Assembly (NCBI GenBank): GCA_002356455.1 | Contig: AP017968.1 | Span: 744,001-808,000 of the forward strand | Length of the DNA stretch: 64,000 nucleotides | Source: Fusobacterium varium | GTDB taxonomy: Bacteria; Fusobacteriota; Fusobacteriia; Fusobacteriales; Fusobacteriaceae | Direction of reading: 5' to 3' | Shown here: positions 5,997-14,081 of the stretch, in pieces | Position numbering within the stretch: the stretch's first letter is position 1 | Layout: the number at the start of each line of letters is the position of its first letter | Notes under the pieces: model-generated | The model's input: the letters and a program-made list of their open reading frames with translations, nothing else | What the model was told of the DNA's origin: nothing | Database searches by the model: none | Translations under genes and position numbers: made by a program

Positions 5997-7196
5997 ATGA
6001 GAAAATTAGCACTTTTACTAGGTTCTTTACTTGTAGTAGCATCAGCATCTGCAAAAGAAGTTGTACCAGCTCCAGTTGTAGTTGAAGAAGCACCAGTTCA
6101 AGTAATTGAAAAAGAAGTTATAGTTTACAGAGACAAAGAAGAAGGATTCAGGCCTAATGGATTTGTAGATCTTCAATACAGATACTATGGAAAAACTGAA
6201 GGACAAAAAGAAAAATTTGATACTGTTTCTAAAGTTACTGAAGGAAATGGAAACTGGAATACAGGAAATGAGTATACTAGACTTCAATTAAGTGGAAAAA
6301 TCAATATGACTGAAAACCAATCTTTAGAGTACAGAGTAAGAGATTACAATGCAGCAACTACTCATGAAGGAAATGGAAAAGATGGAACAGATACAAGATT
6401 AAGATATTTCTATAACCATGGATTACTTGGAGATTCTAAAGTTAATTTAACTTCAAGAATTCATTATAGAGATAATGGACATGTAGATGATTCACAAGAG
6501 ATTGAATACCAAGCAAGATTTAACTTTGCTGAATATATGTTCAACAATGATTTCGTAAAAACAACTAACTTTGTAGTAGCTCCTAAATATGGATATTCAT
6601 GGGATTCATCAAATGATGATTCATACGATAATCAACTTGGTGTAGATTTATATACAATGAATGAATTACCATGGGGATTCTCATTTGAATTAAATGTATA
6701 TGCAACTCAGCATTTCTATGGACAAGATCAATATTTTGATGCTGTAGATAAAAAAGAGGATAAAAACTTTACAGTAGATGTAGAAGCATATATTTATAAT
6801 ACAACTAACCTATATACAAATGGAAAAGTATCAGTAGATTTCAACTTTGAAGGTGGATATGATGCTTATAACTGGTCACAAGAGAAAAAATTTGGAGCAC
6901 CTCGTGATGGTGGACGTTATAACAAAGAATATCATACAGCTAATGATACAGTAGTAGTTAATAAGGATAAAACTGGTATAGAAACTAAAGAAGCTAAAGG
7001 TGTAGGAACAGATAATTCTAAATACTCATTATATGCATTACCAACAATCCAAGTTAACTATCAAGCAACTCCATCAGTAAAAGTATATGCAGCAGCTGGT
7101 GCAGAATATAGAGACTGGGCAGTTAACAGTGGAAGTTCAGCAACTAACTGGAGATGGCAACCAACTGTATTTGCAGGATTTAAAACTGTATTCTAG
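5997..7196 (+). CDS. FomA-family major outer-membrane porin, copy 3
   Basis: The longest paralogue, 399 aa, with the shared signal peptide (1-19) and a C-terminal phenylalanine (FKTVF). Compared with copy 2 it has about 40 extra residues after NWSQEKKFG (roughly codons 301-341), hydrophilic and likely an extracellular loop. That insert uses CGT arginine codons twice, whereas the rest of the array uses AGA almost exclusively, so the loop may have a different origin. Otherwise the strand pattern follows copy 2. Surface-exposed loop variation on a constant frame is typical of antigenic or phage-receptor porins. Confidence 0.88.
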   Translation: MRKLALLLGSLLVVASASAKEVVPAPVVVEEAPVQVIEKEVIVYRDKEEGFRPNGFVDLQYRYYGKTEGQKEKFDTVSKVTEGNGNWNTGNEYTRLQLSGKINMTENQSLEYRVRDYNAATTHEGNGKDGTDTRLRYFYNHGLLGDSKVNLTSRIHYRDNGHVDDSQEIEYQARFNFAEYMFNNDFVKTTNFVVAPKYGYSWDSSNDDSYDNQLGVDLYTMNELPWGFSFELNVYATQHFYGQDQYFDAVDKKEDKNFTVDVEAYIYNTTNLYTNGKVSVDFNFEGGYDAYNWSQEKKFGAPRDGGRYNKEYHTANDTVVVNKDKTGIETKEAKGVGTDNSKYSLYALPTIQVNYQATPSVKVYAAAGAEYRDWAVNSGSSATNWRWQPTVFAGFKTVF

Positions 7197-7227
7197 TTTG
7201 GTTTGAAAAATTAAATAAAAAATTTTT

Positions 7228-7258
7228 AGTGCTTACCTCAGGTAGGCACTTTTTTTTT
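7228..7258 (+). terminator. Terminator of porin copy 3
   Basis: AGTGCTTACC-TCA-GGTAGGCACT stem followed by T9; covaries with the terminators of copies 1 and 2. Confidence 0.92.
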
Positions 7259-7427
7259 GAGAAAAATCAAGGTATAATATAAAAGTAGTGTATTAGTTAT
7301 AATATAGTATTTTAGAGAAATATTAAAGGATAAAATATAGGGATGACTCATAAGGTCATCCTTAAAAATTTTTTGAAAAATATTTAATATTTCTTTTAAA
7401 TAAATAATTTATTCAGGAGGTTTTATT

Positions 7428-7763
7428 ATGTGTAGAGAGTATAGTAGATATGACAAAAATTTGAAATTATCAGTTGTAAAAGCATATTTAAAATCTAATG
7501 TCAGTGCTGAAATGTTGGCAAAAGAATATGGAGTTAAGTCTGATACACAAATACTGGATTGGGTAAAAAAGTATAAAGAATTGGGAGAGAAGGCTTTTGA
7601 TAGAAGAAGAAACAGTAAAAATATAATCTTAAAAAAGATAAAAAATATTTCTAATGATAAAAATATATCTATAAAAAAAGAAAATAAGTATTTAAGAATG
7701 GAGAATGAGTACTTAAAAAAGTTGTACATTCTGCAGCTGGAAGAGACAGATATAGAGCTATAG
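7428..7763 (+). CDS. IS3-family transposase OrfA (helix-turn-helix subunit)
   Basis: A 111-aa basic protein with an N-terminal helix-turn-helix (KLSVVKAYLKSNVSAEMLAKEY region, about 12-45) and a lysine-rich leucine-zipper-like helix near the C-terminus, as usual for IS3 OrfA. The start has AGGAGG about 8 nt upstream. Near its end the gene carries A-AAA-AAG, so a share of ribosomes should shift to the -1 frame and make the OrfAB transposase. The OrfA stop lies 2 nt before the first ATG of orfB. Confidence 0.9.
   Translation: MCREYSRYDKNLKLSVVKAYLKSNVSAEMLAKEYGVKSDTQILDWVKKYKELGEKAFDRRRNSKNIILKKIKNISNDKNISIKKENKYLRMENEYLKKLYILQLEETDIEL
7715..7721 (+). other. Programmed -1 ribosomal frameshift site (A AAA AAG)
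   Basis: In the orfA frame this heptamer reads as the end of TTA, then AAA, AAG. Slipping back one base enters the orfB frame, which is open from here (VVHSAAGRDRYRAIEM...) into the DDE domain. This is the canonical IS3/IS150 slippery sequence. Confidence 0.88.
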
Positions 7764-7765
7764 AG

Positions 7766-8623
7766 ATGTTAGAGGATGAATATTCAGTTACATCTTTATG
7801 CTGGGCTGCAGGAGTGTCTAGGAGTGCTTACTATAAATGGAAAAAGAGCAGATATGATGTAAGTAAAAGAGAAAAAGAAAATAAAAAAATAGAAGAGTTG
7901 ATTATAGAAATAAATGAGAGATATAATGGTACTTATGGAGTGAGAAGATTATGTTCATATATTAATAGTAATACAGAATTTAAAGTAAATCATAAAAGAA
8001 TATATAGAATAATGAGAGAACTAGGAGTAAAATCAATAATAAGAAATCAAAGCTATAAAGGAAAGAGCTGGGCTGGGAAAATTGTAGATAATATTTTAAA
8101 TAGAGATTTTAATTCAGGGAGACCTTTGGAAAAACTATGTATGGATATTACTGAAATAAAAATGTATAATTTTACTGTATATATGAACGCTGTAAAAGAT
8201 GTTTTTAATGATGAAATAATTGCCTATGATCTAGGACTCACTGATGGCTTTGAGCTTGTTGTAAAAACTTTGGATAAAATCTTTGAATTTCCATTAGAAG
8301 AAAAATGTATTTTACATACTGATCAAGGTTTTCAGTATACAGGAGAAAAATATTGTGATATGCTAAGAGAAAGAGGAATTACTCAATCTATGTCAAGACG
8401 TGGAAACTGCTGGGATAATGTACCTATTGAGATATTCTTTGGACATTTTAAAGCGGAACTGATATACTTATTAGATAGAGGAATAACATATGAAAATTTA
8501 TCTCAAAAAATAAAAGATTACATAACATTTTATAATAATGAGAGAATACAATTGAAACTTGGCGGAATGAGTCCTGTAAAATATAAAGAAAAATATATAA
8601 AAAGTAAAAAATATAAAATATGA
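7766..8623 (+). CDS. IS3-family transposase OrfB / DDE catalytic domain
   Basis: 285 aa from its first ATG, but the frame is open upstream to the slippery site, so the working product is an OrfAB fusion. An HTH_21-like region (NGTYGVRRLCSYI) is followed by the rve integrase core with the catalytic triad D127 (CMDITEI), D186 (HTDQGFQY) and E222 (NVPIEIFFGHFK). The C-terminal NERIQLKLGGMSPVKY is the standard IS3 ending. All key residues are present, so the element looks intact and possibly active. Confidence 0.92.
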   Translation: MLEDEYSVTSLCWAAGVSRSAYYKWKKSRYDVSKREKENKKIEELIIEINERYNGTYGVRRLCSYINSNTEFKVNHKRIYRIMRELGVKSIIRNQSYKGKSWAGKIVDNILNRDFNSGRPLEKLCMDITEIKMYNFTVYMNAVKDVFNDEIIAYDLGLTDGFELVVKTLDKIFEFPLEEKCILHTDQGFQYTGEKYCDMLRERGITQSMSRRGNCWDNVPIEIFFGHFKAELIYLLDRGITYENLSQKIKDYITFYNNERIQLKLGGMSPVKYKEKYIKSKKYKI

Positions 8624-8655
8624 CATAAAATGTCTATAAATTAGAGGAGGAAAGA

Positions 8656-9219
8656 ATGAAAAAAATAATAATATTAGGATTGATAGCTTTAAATATTTCA
8701 GCTTTTGCTGCTAAGCAGGAGATACCAGAAGATGTTGAGAAAGCTATAATCAGAGAATCTCAGTCTTTTGAAGGAAGTGACAGAATGTCTTTCAGAAGAT
8801 GGCAGACAGAATCATATTTAAAAATGGAGAAAATGGGAGAAGAATCTGGAATACCTGCTGTGGAATTTCAAAGAATAAAACAAAGGTTAAGACAAATGTA
8901 TGGATCAAACTTTGTAAAACAATATCAGGTTCTTCCAAGTGAAATTTCAAATTATAATGAACTTGTAGAAAGAGTAAAAGTAGAAACATTAAAAAATGCA
9001 GAAGTAACTGAAGAAAAGAATAATGCAGCTAAAGAGCAATTAGCTAAAGAGATAGCCTCTTCTAAAGTTCCAGCTGAAGTTGTAGAGATATTTAAAGAAT
9101 CAGCAGCAAAACTTTATCCAAATAACTATGTAGGACAAAAAGCATATATAAATGCAGCAATGGAAGATTACTTTAAAATAATAGATTTTGTAAAGAAAAA
9201 TAAAAAAGTATTGAACTAA
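8656..9219 (+). CDS. Secreted (periplasmic) protein of unknown function
   Basis: 187 aa with a signal peptide of about 19 residues (hydrophobic IIILGLIALNI core, cut near AFAA). The mature part is highly charged and helical with repeated Glu/Lys; I recognise no family. GAGGAGG lies 7 nt upstream of the ATG. The IS3 element ends only about 20 nt before the start, so the native promoter has probably been separated from the gene. TATAAT-like boxes remain on the far side of the IS at about 7273-7310. A terminator shared with coaX follows. Confidence 0.75.
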   Translation: MKKIIILGLIALNISAFAAKQEIPEDVEKAIIRESQSFEGSDRMSFRRWQTESYLKMEKMGEESGIPAVEFQRIKQRLRQMYGSNFVKQYQVLPSEISNYNELVERVKVETLKNAEVTEEKNNAAKEQLAKEIASSKVPAEVVEIFKESAAKLYPNNYVGQKAYINAAMEDYFKIIDFVKKNKKVLN

Positions 9220-9225
9220 AAAATC

Positions 9226-9265
9226 AAGCCTGACAAAGTATAAAAACTTATAAGTCAGGCTTTTT
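9226..9265. terminator. Bidirectional terminator between the secreted protein gene and coaX
   Basis: AAGCCTGAC/GTCAGGCTT stem with a 19-nt loop; T run on the plus side and an A run (T on the minus strand) on the other. Confidence 0.85.
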
Positions 9266-9272
9266 GATTTAA

Positions 9273-10046
9273 TTATAAATTTTGATTATATTTGTAGAGG
9301 GTATAAAGACCTTTTATACTTAAATCAGGAGAATAAACATCAATTTCTTCTATTTCAGCAGAAAGAATTTTACCAAGACCACCTGTTGCAATAATGAATG
9401 GATCTTTTACTACTTCTTTTATTTTTTTGATTATATGTTTTATCTGTCCTGCGTATCCATAGAAAATTCCAGCCTGAATCTGTTCAATTGTATTTTTTCC
9501 AAGTACAGAATCAGGAGTACTGAATTTTACTTTTGGTAATTTTGCGGTATTTGCAAATAGTGCATTAATAGACATTTCTATTCCAGGAAGGATACCTCCT
9601 CCTATATAGATATTTTTTTCAAGCACTTCATAAGTAGTGGCACTTCCAAAATCAAATATAACAAGATTTTTATCTGGATAATCGTTTAAAGACTGAACTA
9701 TATCAATTATTCTGTCAGCACCAAAACCAGTTGGATTAAGATTTGGAGCAAAGCTGAAAGGTTTTTTTAATTCTGAATTGACTATCATAGGTTCTATATT
9801 AAAATATTTTTTTCCAAGGAAATGAAATATAGTAATAAGATTTGGAACTACAGATGCAACTATCATTCCATTAATTTTTTCAATGTCTATTTTATTAAAT
9901 TTCGAGATATTTCTTAGATATGAAAAATATTCATCTTCAGTTAATTTATCATTAGAAGCAACTCTAAAAGTAAGAAGAACATTTCCAGTGTTATCTAACA
10001 GACCTGTCACTATATGGGTATTTCCAATATCAATAGCTAAAAGCAT
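9273..10046 (-). CDS. coaX: Type III pantothenate kinase
   Basis: 257 aa, the usual size for CoaX. The ASKHA-fold phosphate-binding motif DIGNT is at residues 6-10, FDFGSATTYEV in the middle (family form DFGTATT), then GGGILPGI and ATGGLG near the C-terminus. It phosphorylates pantothenate in the first step of CoA synthesis, is insensitive to CoA feedback and needs a monovalent cation. Monocistronic, divergent from tmcAL, with AGGAGG before the ATG and a promoter at 10079-10106. Confidence 0.95.
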   Translation of the reverse strand: MLLAIDIGNTHIVTGLLDNTGNVLLTFRVASNDKLTEDEYFSYLRNISKFNKIDIEKINGMIVASVVPNLITIFHFLGKKYFNIEPMIVNSELKKPFSFAPNLNPTGFGADRIIDIVQSLNDYPDKNLVIFDFGSATTYEVLEKNIYIGGGILPGIEMSINALFANTAKLPKVKFSTPDSVLGKNTIEQIQAGIFYGYAGQIKHIIKKIKEVVKDPFIIATGGLGKILSAEIEEIDVYSPDLSIKGLYTLYKYNQNL

Positions 10047-10078
10047 ATGATTTCCTCCTTATATCCAGTGTATACTTA

Positions 10079-10106
10079 ATTATAAACTAAAATTTTGAAA
10101 AAGCAA
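10079..10106 (-). promoter_or_regulatory. Promoter of coaX
   Basis: Minus strand TTGCTT, 16-nt spacer, TATAAT, about 33 nt upstream of the start codon. Confidence 0.6.
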
Positions 10107-10127
10107 TAGTAAAGTAACAAATATTGA

Positions 10128-10156
10128 TTGATTTGTTAATAAACAACTGATATGAT
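10128..10156 (+). promoter_or_regulatory. Promoter of the tmcAL operon
   Basis: TTGATT, 17-nt spacer, TATGAT. The predicted transcript start (near 10163) lies after the in-frame ATGs at 10152-10155, so it supports the later start codon at 10185. Confidence 0.6.
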
Positions 10157-10184
10157 GATAAGTAGGAAAAAGAAAGGAGCAGAG

Positions 10185-11363
10185 ATGAGAGCAGCTGGAT
10201 TAGTTGTAGAATATAATCCTTTTCATAATGGACATAAATATCATTTTGAAAAGGCATGTGAAATAGATAAAGAAAGTGTGAAGATAGCTGTTATGAGCGG
10301 AGATTTTGTTCAAAGAGGAGAACCTGCTATTATAAATAGATGGAAAAGAGCAGAAATGGCTTTGAAAAATGGAATAGATATAGTGGTTGAACTTCCAGTA
10401 TTTTATTCATGTCAGAGTGCTGAAATTTTTGCTGTGGGATCAGTAGGAATTCTTAATGAATTAAAATGCAGCAATATTATATTTGGATCAGAGAAATCAG
10501 ATATAGACAATTTAAAGAGAATTGCTGAAATAGAAGAAACAGAGAAATTTAAAGATATGATAAAAGAAAATCTCTCGAATGGAGACTCATATCCAACAGC
10601 TTATTCTAAAACTTTAAAAAGAATTGAAGGAAAGAATATTTTTCTTGCTTCAAATGATATTTTAGGTGTGGAATATATAAAAGCTATAAAATATTGGAAC
10701 AGCAGTATGGTTCCCATGCTTGTAAAGAGAGAAAAAACTGGATATTATGAAGAAAATATATATGAAAATTTTGCCAGTGCAACTGCTGTAAGAAAGTTTT
10801 TAAAGGAAAATACAGATATAGATGATTTAGTACCAAAAGAAAGTTTTGAGATATTAAAAGAAGAGAAAGAAAATAATAAACTTGTATATCTGGAAAACTT
10901 TTATTCTTTATTGAGATATGAAATAATAAAAAATAAAAATACACTATTTAATATTCAGGATATGGAAAAAGGATATGAGAACAGACTTTATGAAACAGCA
11001 GTAAAAAATTATGAATTTAAGAATTTCTATGAAGGGATAATAAGTAAAAGATTTACTCAAGGAAGAACTCAGCGGATACTAATTCATATTTTAACTGGAA
11101 TAACGCAGAAACTTACTCAGGAAGTAAAAAAAGAAATTCCTTATGTAAAAATATTAGGATTTAATAATAAAGGGAGAGAGTACCTTAACTTTCTGAAAAA
11201 AGAAGAAAACAATAAAATTATGACATCTATGAAAAATATTAAAGATAAGTTTCCTAGTGATGTAAGGAAGCTTATAGAGTTTAATGAGAGAGCCTCTCTT
11301 ATATATAAAATGATAAATTATTATGAAGATTCAAAAATACCACTAATGATAGAAACTAGATAA
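10185..11363 (+). CDS. tmcAL: tRNA(Met) cytidine acetate ligase (TmcAL, YlbM family)
   Basis: 392 aa from the ATG at 10185, which has AGGAG at proper distance; the longer frame from 10152 would start at the promoter. The N-terminal nucleotidyltransferase fold shows VVEYNPFHNGH with the HxGH motif at 14-17, then MSGDFVQRGEPAI, the family signature. In Bacillus this enzyme uses acetate and ATP to make N4-acetylcytidine at the wobble base of elongator tRNA(Met). First gene of an operon running to 15367. Confidence 0.9.
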   Translation: MRAAGLVVEYNPFHNGHKYHFEKACEIDKESVKIAVMSGDFVQRGEPAIINRWKRAEMALKNGIDIVVELPVFYSCQSAEIFAVGSVGILNELKCSNIIFGSEKSDIDNLKRIAEIEETEKFKDMIKENLSNGDSYPTAYSKTLKRIEGKNIFLASNDILGVEYIKAIKYWNSSMVPMLVKREKTGYYEENIYENFASATAVRKFLKENTDIDDLVPKESFEILKEEKENNKLVYLENFYSLLRYEIIKNKNTLFNIQDMEKGYENRLYETAVKNYEFKNFYEGIISKRFTQGRTQRILIHILTGITQKLTQEVKKEIPYVKILGFNNKGREYLNFLKKEENNKIMTSMKNIKDKFPSDVRKLIEFNERASLIYKMINYYEDSKIPLMIETR

Positions 11364-11376
11364 AAAGGAGAAAGTG

Positions 11377-12699
11377 ATGGGAAAAAGAATACCTCTAAGT
11401 ATACAGATATTTTATGGATTAGGAGTTAGTTATGCTATTGTAGATCAGATTTTTGCACAATGGATATTATATTTTTATCTTCCGCCTGAAAATTCAGGAC
11501 TGAAACCAGTAATGGCTCCATTGTTTATTTCACTTGCACTTGTTATATCAAGACTGGTAGATATGATAACAGACCCTGTAGTTGGATTTTTATCAGACAG
11601 AGTAAATACAAAATGGGGAAGAAGGATTCCATTTATTGCAATAGGAACTATTCCTCTGGCAATATGTACAGTAGCATTTTTTTATCCGCCAATGGGAAAT
11701 GAGAAAGCAGCTTTTATTTATCTTGCAGTAATAGGGTCACTGTTCTTTTCATTTTATACAGTTGTAGGAGCTCCTTATAATGCCCTTATACCAGAAATAG
11801 GGCAGACACAGGAAGAAAGACTTAACCTTTCTACATGGCAGTCTATATTCAGGCTTTTGTACACTGCAGTAGCAATGATAATTCCTGGAGTATTGATAAA
11901 AGTGATAGGAAAGGGAGATGTTCTTTTTGGAGTTAGAGGAATGGTTGTTTCTTTGTGTGTTATAGCAGCAATTGGAGGGTTTATAACAGTATTTTTAGTT
12001 CCAGAAAGAAAGTATTCTTTAGGGCAAAGTTCAGATGCAGGGTTTAAAGATACAATGGGAATACTATTTAAAAATAAATCTTTTGTATTATATCTTTTAG
12101 GGCTTTTATTTTTTTTCATAGGATTTAATAATCTTAGAGCAGTTATGAATTATTTTGTAGAAGATATAATGGGATATGGAAAAGGAGCAATAACATTGGC
12201 ATCTGCTCTTCTTTTTAGTATGTCAGCATTATGTTTTTACCCTACTAATCTTCTTTCAAGAAAATATGGATATAGAAAAGTTATGCTGAGTTGTTTAATT
12301 ATGCTGATAATATTTACAGCTACTTTATTTTTTCTTGGAAAAGCAATCCCAGCAAAATTTGGATTTGTATTATTTGCTTTAATAGGAATACCAATTGCAG
12401 GTGCAGGATTTATTTTTCCGCCTGCTATGCTTAGTGAGATAGGAAGCAAAATAAGTGATGAAACAGGACATAGAATAGAAGGGGTTTGTTTTGGAATACA
12501 AGGGTTCTTTTTAAAAATGGCATTTTTAGTATCTATACTCATTTTGCCTATAATTTTAGTTTCAGGAAATGGAGATATTTTATCAGCAATAACAGGAACT
12601 CCAAAAGGAGTGGAAAAGAGTGGTATATACCTTACTTCTATTGTGTCTACGATTTCATTTGTTATATCATTCATATTTTATTATAAGTATGAGGAATAG
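11377..12699 (+). CDS. MFS transporter, glycoside-pentoside-hexuronide:cation symporter type
   Basis: 440 aa with about 12 membrane segments. DMITDPVVGFLSDRVNTKWGRRIPF (a split version: DPVVGFLSD and KWGRRIPF) is the hallmark of the GPH/MFS_2 subfamily, which takes up sugars or related solutes with Na+ or H+. The substrate cannot be told. The ATG at 11377 follows GGAG by 5 nt; the GTG just before it is too close. It sits 13 nt behind tmcAL in the same operon, with no sugar-metabolism genes nearby. Confidence 0.85.
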   Translation: MGKRIPLSIQIFYGLGVSYAIVDQIFAQWILYFYLPPENSGLKPVMAPLFISLALVISRLVDMITDPVVGFLSDRVNTKWGRRIPFIAIGTIPLAICTVAFFYPPMGNEKAAFIYLAVIGSLFFSFYTVVGAPYNALIPEIGQTQEERLNLSTWQSIFRLLYTAVAMIIPGVLIKVIGKGDVLFGVRGMVVSLCVIAAIGGFITVFLVPERKYSLGQSSDAGFKDTMGILFKNKSFVLYLLGLLFFFIGFNNLRAVMNYFVEDIMGYGKGAITLASALLFSMSALCFYPTNLLSRKYGYRKVMLSCLIMLIIFTATLFFLGKAIPAKFGFVLFALIGIPIAGAGFIFPPAMLSEIGSKISDETGHRIEGVCFGIQGFFLKMAFLVSILILPIILVSGNGDILSAITGTPKGVEKSGIYLTSIVSTISFVISFIFYYKYEE

Positions 12700-12725
12700 A
12701 AATATTCAAAAATCGGAGGCAAAAT

Positions 12726-14081
12726 TTGGAACTTATTTATATTCTGGCATTAGAAGTTTTCATAATTATGACTATTTTTAATATATTTTCTTTGTGGTAT
12801 TCGATATTTCTTACTATTTTATTGGTAGGAGGAATTTGGATATTTTTTAAAAATAAAGATAAACTTATTTATATAGTACCAATTTTATTAGTTATAAGAG
12901 TGCTTTTATGTATTCATTTTAATGATTCTGAAAGATTAGATATAGTTAAAATGAAAGTAGAAGTTAATAATGGAATGGGACAGATAATAAAAATAGATAA
13001 CAGATATCCTAAAATAAAAAGTTATACATTTATTCCAGAAATACCTAATGGAAAATATATGATTTTAGCTGAAATAGCTAAGATAGAGAATAGAGAAGGG
13101 ATGCAGTACTTCTATATAAACAAAATAACAGAAGAAAAGATAGAAAAAAGCTGGTTAAAAAATTATTTTGAAAATAATGTCAAAAAATTTATTAAGAATG
13201 GAAATTCTGAATTTAAAAGAGTTTATAGAGCAGTTATACTTGGAGAAGGAAAACAGCTTACCAGAACTATGAGAAAAGAATTCAGCTATGTAGGAATATC
13301 ACATCTTATGGCACTTTCAGGATTACATATAGGAATTATTTTAGGGATATGCGGTTTTATTTCTAAAAAATTACCTATCCCAAGAAAGGATAGATATATT
13401 TTTATGCTGTGTTTCTTAAGCATATATTTTTTTGGAGTAAAGCATTCACCATCTTTAATTAGAGCTTATATAATGGCACTAATATTCATAGGAGGAAAAA
13501 TATTTTATGAAGATGTAGATGCAGCTAAATCTTTAGCAGCAGCATTCATAGGGGGAATATTTGTAAGTCCTGTATCAATGAATGAAGTATCATTTATATT
13601 ATCATATTTAGCAGTATTTGCTATAATATGTATATATCCAATAATAAGAAAGGTTATATATAAAGGAAAATCTAAATTTATAGAAAAATTGATACTTCTT
13701 ACAACAATTCAATTTTTTCTTATACCTATTTTAATTAAGGAATTTGGAACTATTCAGTTTCTTTCTTTTTTTAGCAATTTAATTATTTTACCAATAGGGA
13801 CTTTATATATAGTAGTTTCATTTATTGGACTTTTATTGGAAAATGTGGGACTTGGTTTCATTATTTTTCCAATAGCAAATATTATATTTGAAACATTTAT
13901 GAAATTAGTGGAAATTTTTTCTAAAGTTCCATATTTGACTTTAAGATATAATGGCAGCAAGGATAATGCTCTATTTTTGATTTTTTATGTTATAATATTT
14001 GGGATAGTATTTTATAATAAATTTAAAATGGAAGGTAAAAAAGATGAAAAGATTTCTGGAAGAACTAAAATATTTAAATAG
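12726..14081 (+). CDS. ComEC/Rec2-type membrane protein (short form)
   Basis: 451 aa starting at a TTG 6 nt after CGGAGG. It has several membrane segments, a soluble N-terminal insertion (about 70-160), then VGISHLMALSGLHIG at about residue 190, the ComEC competence-domain signature. In competent bacteria ComEC forms the inner-membrane channel for incoming single-stranded DNA. This protein lacks the C-terminal metallo-beta-lactamase domain of the long ComEC form, ending in a lysine-rich tail. Role in transformation is therefore plausible but not shown. It overlaps the next gene by 38 nt. Confidence 0.8.
   Translation: MELIYILALEVFIIMTIFNIFSLWYSIFLTILLVGGIWIFFKNKDKLIYIVPILLVIRVLLCIHFNDSERLDIVKMKVEVNNGMGQIIKIDNRYPKIKSYTFIPEIPNGKYMILAEIAKIENREGMQYFYINKITEEKIEKSWLKNYFENNVKKFIKNGNSEFKRVYRAVILGEGKQLTRTMRKEFSYVGISHLMALSGLHIGIILGICGFISKKLPIPRKDRYIFMLCFLSIYFFGVKHSPSLIRAYIMALIFIGGKIFYEDVDAAKSLAAAFIGGIFVSPVSMNEVSFILSYLAVFAIICIYPIIRKVIYKGKSKFIEKLILLTTIQFFLIPILIKEFGTIQFLSFFSNLIILPIGTLYIVVSFIGLLLENVGLGFIIFPIANIIFETFMKLVEIFSKVPYLTLRYNGSKDNALFLIFYVIIFGIVFYNKFKMEGKKDEKISGRTKIFK

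Larger units (their letters stand above)
1832..7258 (+). repeat. Tandem triplication of a porin cassette (leader, fomA-like gene, terminator)
   Basis: Three cassettes in the same orientation: 1832-3125, 3578-4962 and 5827-7258. The leaders of copies 1 and 3 are essentially identical over about 165 nt. The first ~180 coding bases of copies 1 and 3 differ at only two positions (an Ile codon and an Arg codon). Coding sequences diverge from about residue 50, then reconverge at the C-terminus and 3' UTR. The units are separated by unrelated DNA (a non-coding repeat block; a toxin pair), so this is an old or gene-converted array and not a fresh duplication. Confidence 0.9.
7341..8636 (+). mobile_element. 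IS3-family (IS150-like) insertion sequence, approximate ends
   Basis: About 1.3 kb with overlapping orfA/orfB, an A6G slippery site and a DDE transposase. Ends are not certain. The left side has hairpin GGATGAC-TCATAAG-GTCATCC (7341-7361) and the right side GACAT-AAA-ATGTC (8622-8634). GACTCATAAGGTCAT on the left partly matches the reverse complement of the right (GACATTTTATGTCAT). No convincing target duplication was found. It sits less than 20 nt upstream of the start of the next gene. Confidence 0.75.

Noticed and set aside
7766-8623. orfB as an independent transposase with its own start
   Set aside because: The ATG has no ribosome-binding site and the frame is open back to the A-AAA-AAG slippery site; production by -1 frameshift is far more likely.
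10152-10184. N-terminal extension of TmcAL (MMISRKKKGAE)
   Set aside because: The promoter -10 box overlaps these codons and the family signature starts with the methionine at 10185, which has its own AGGAG.
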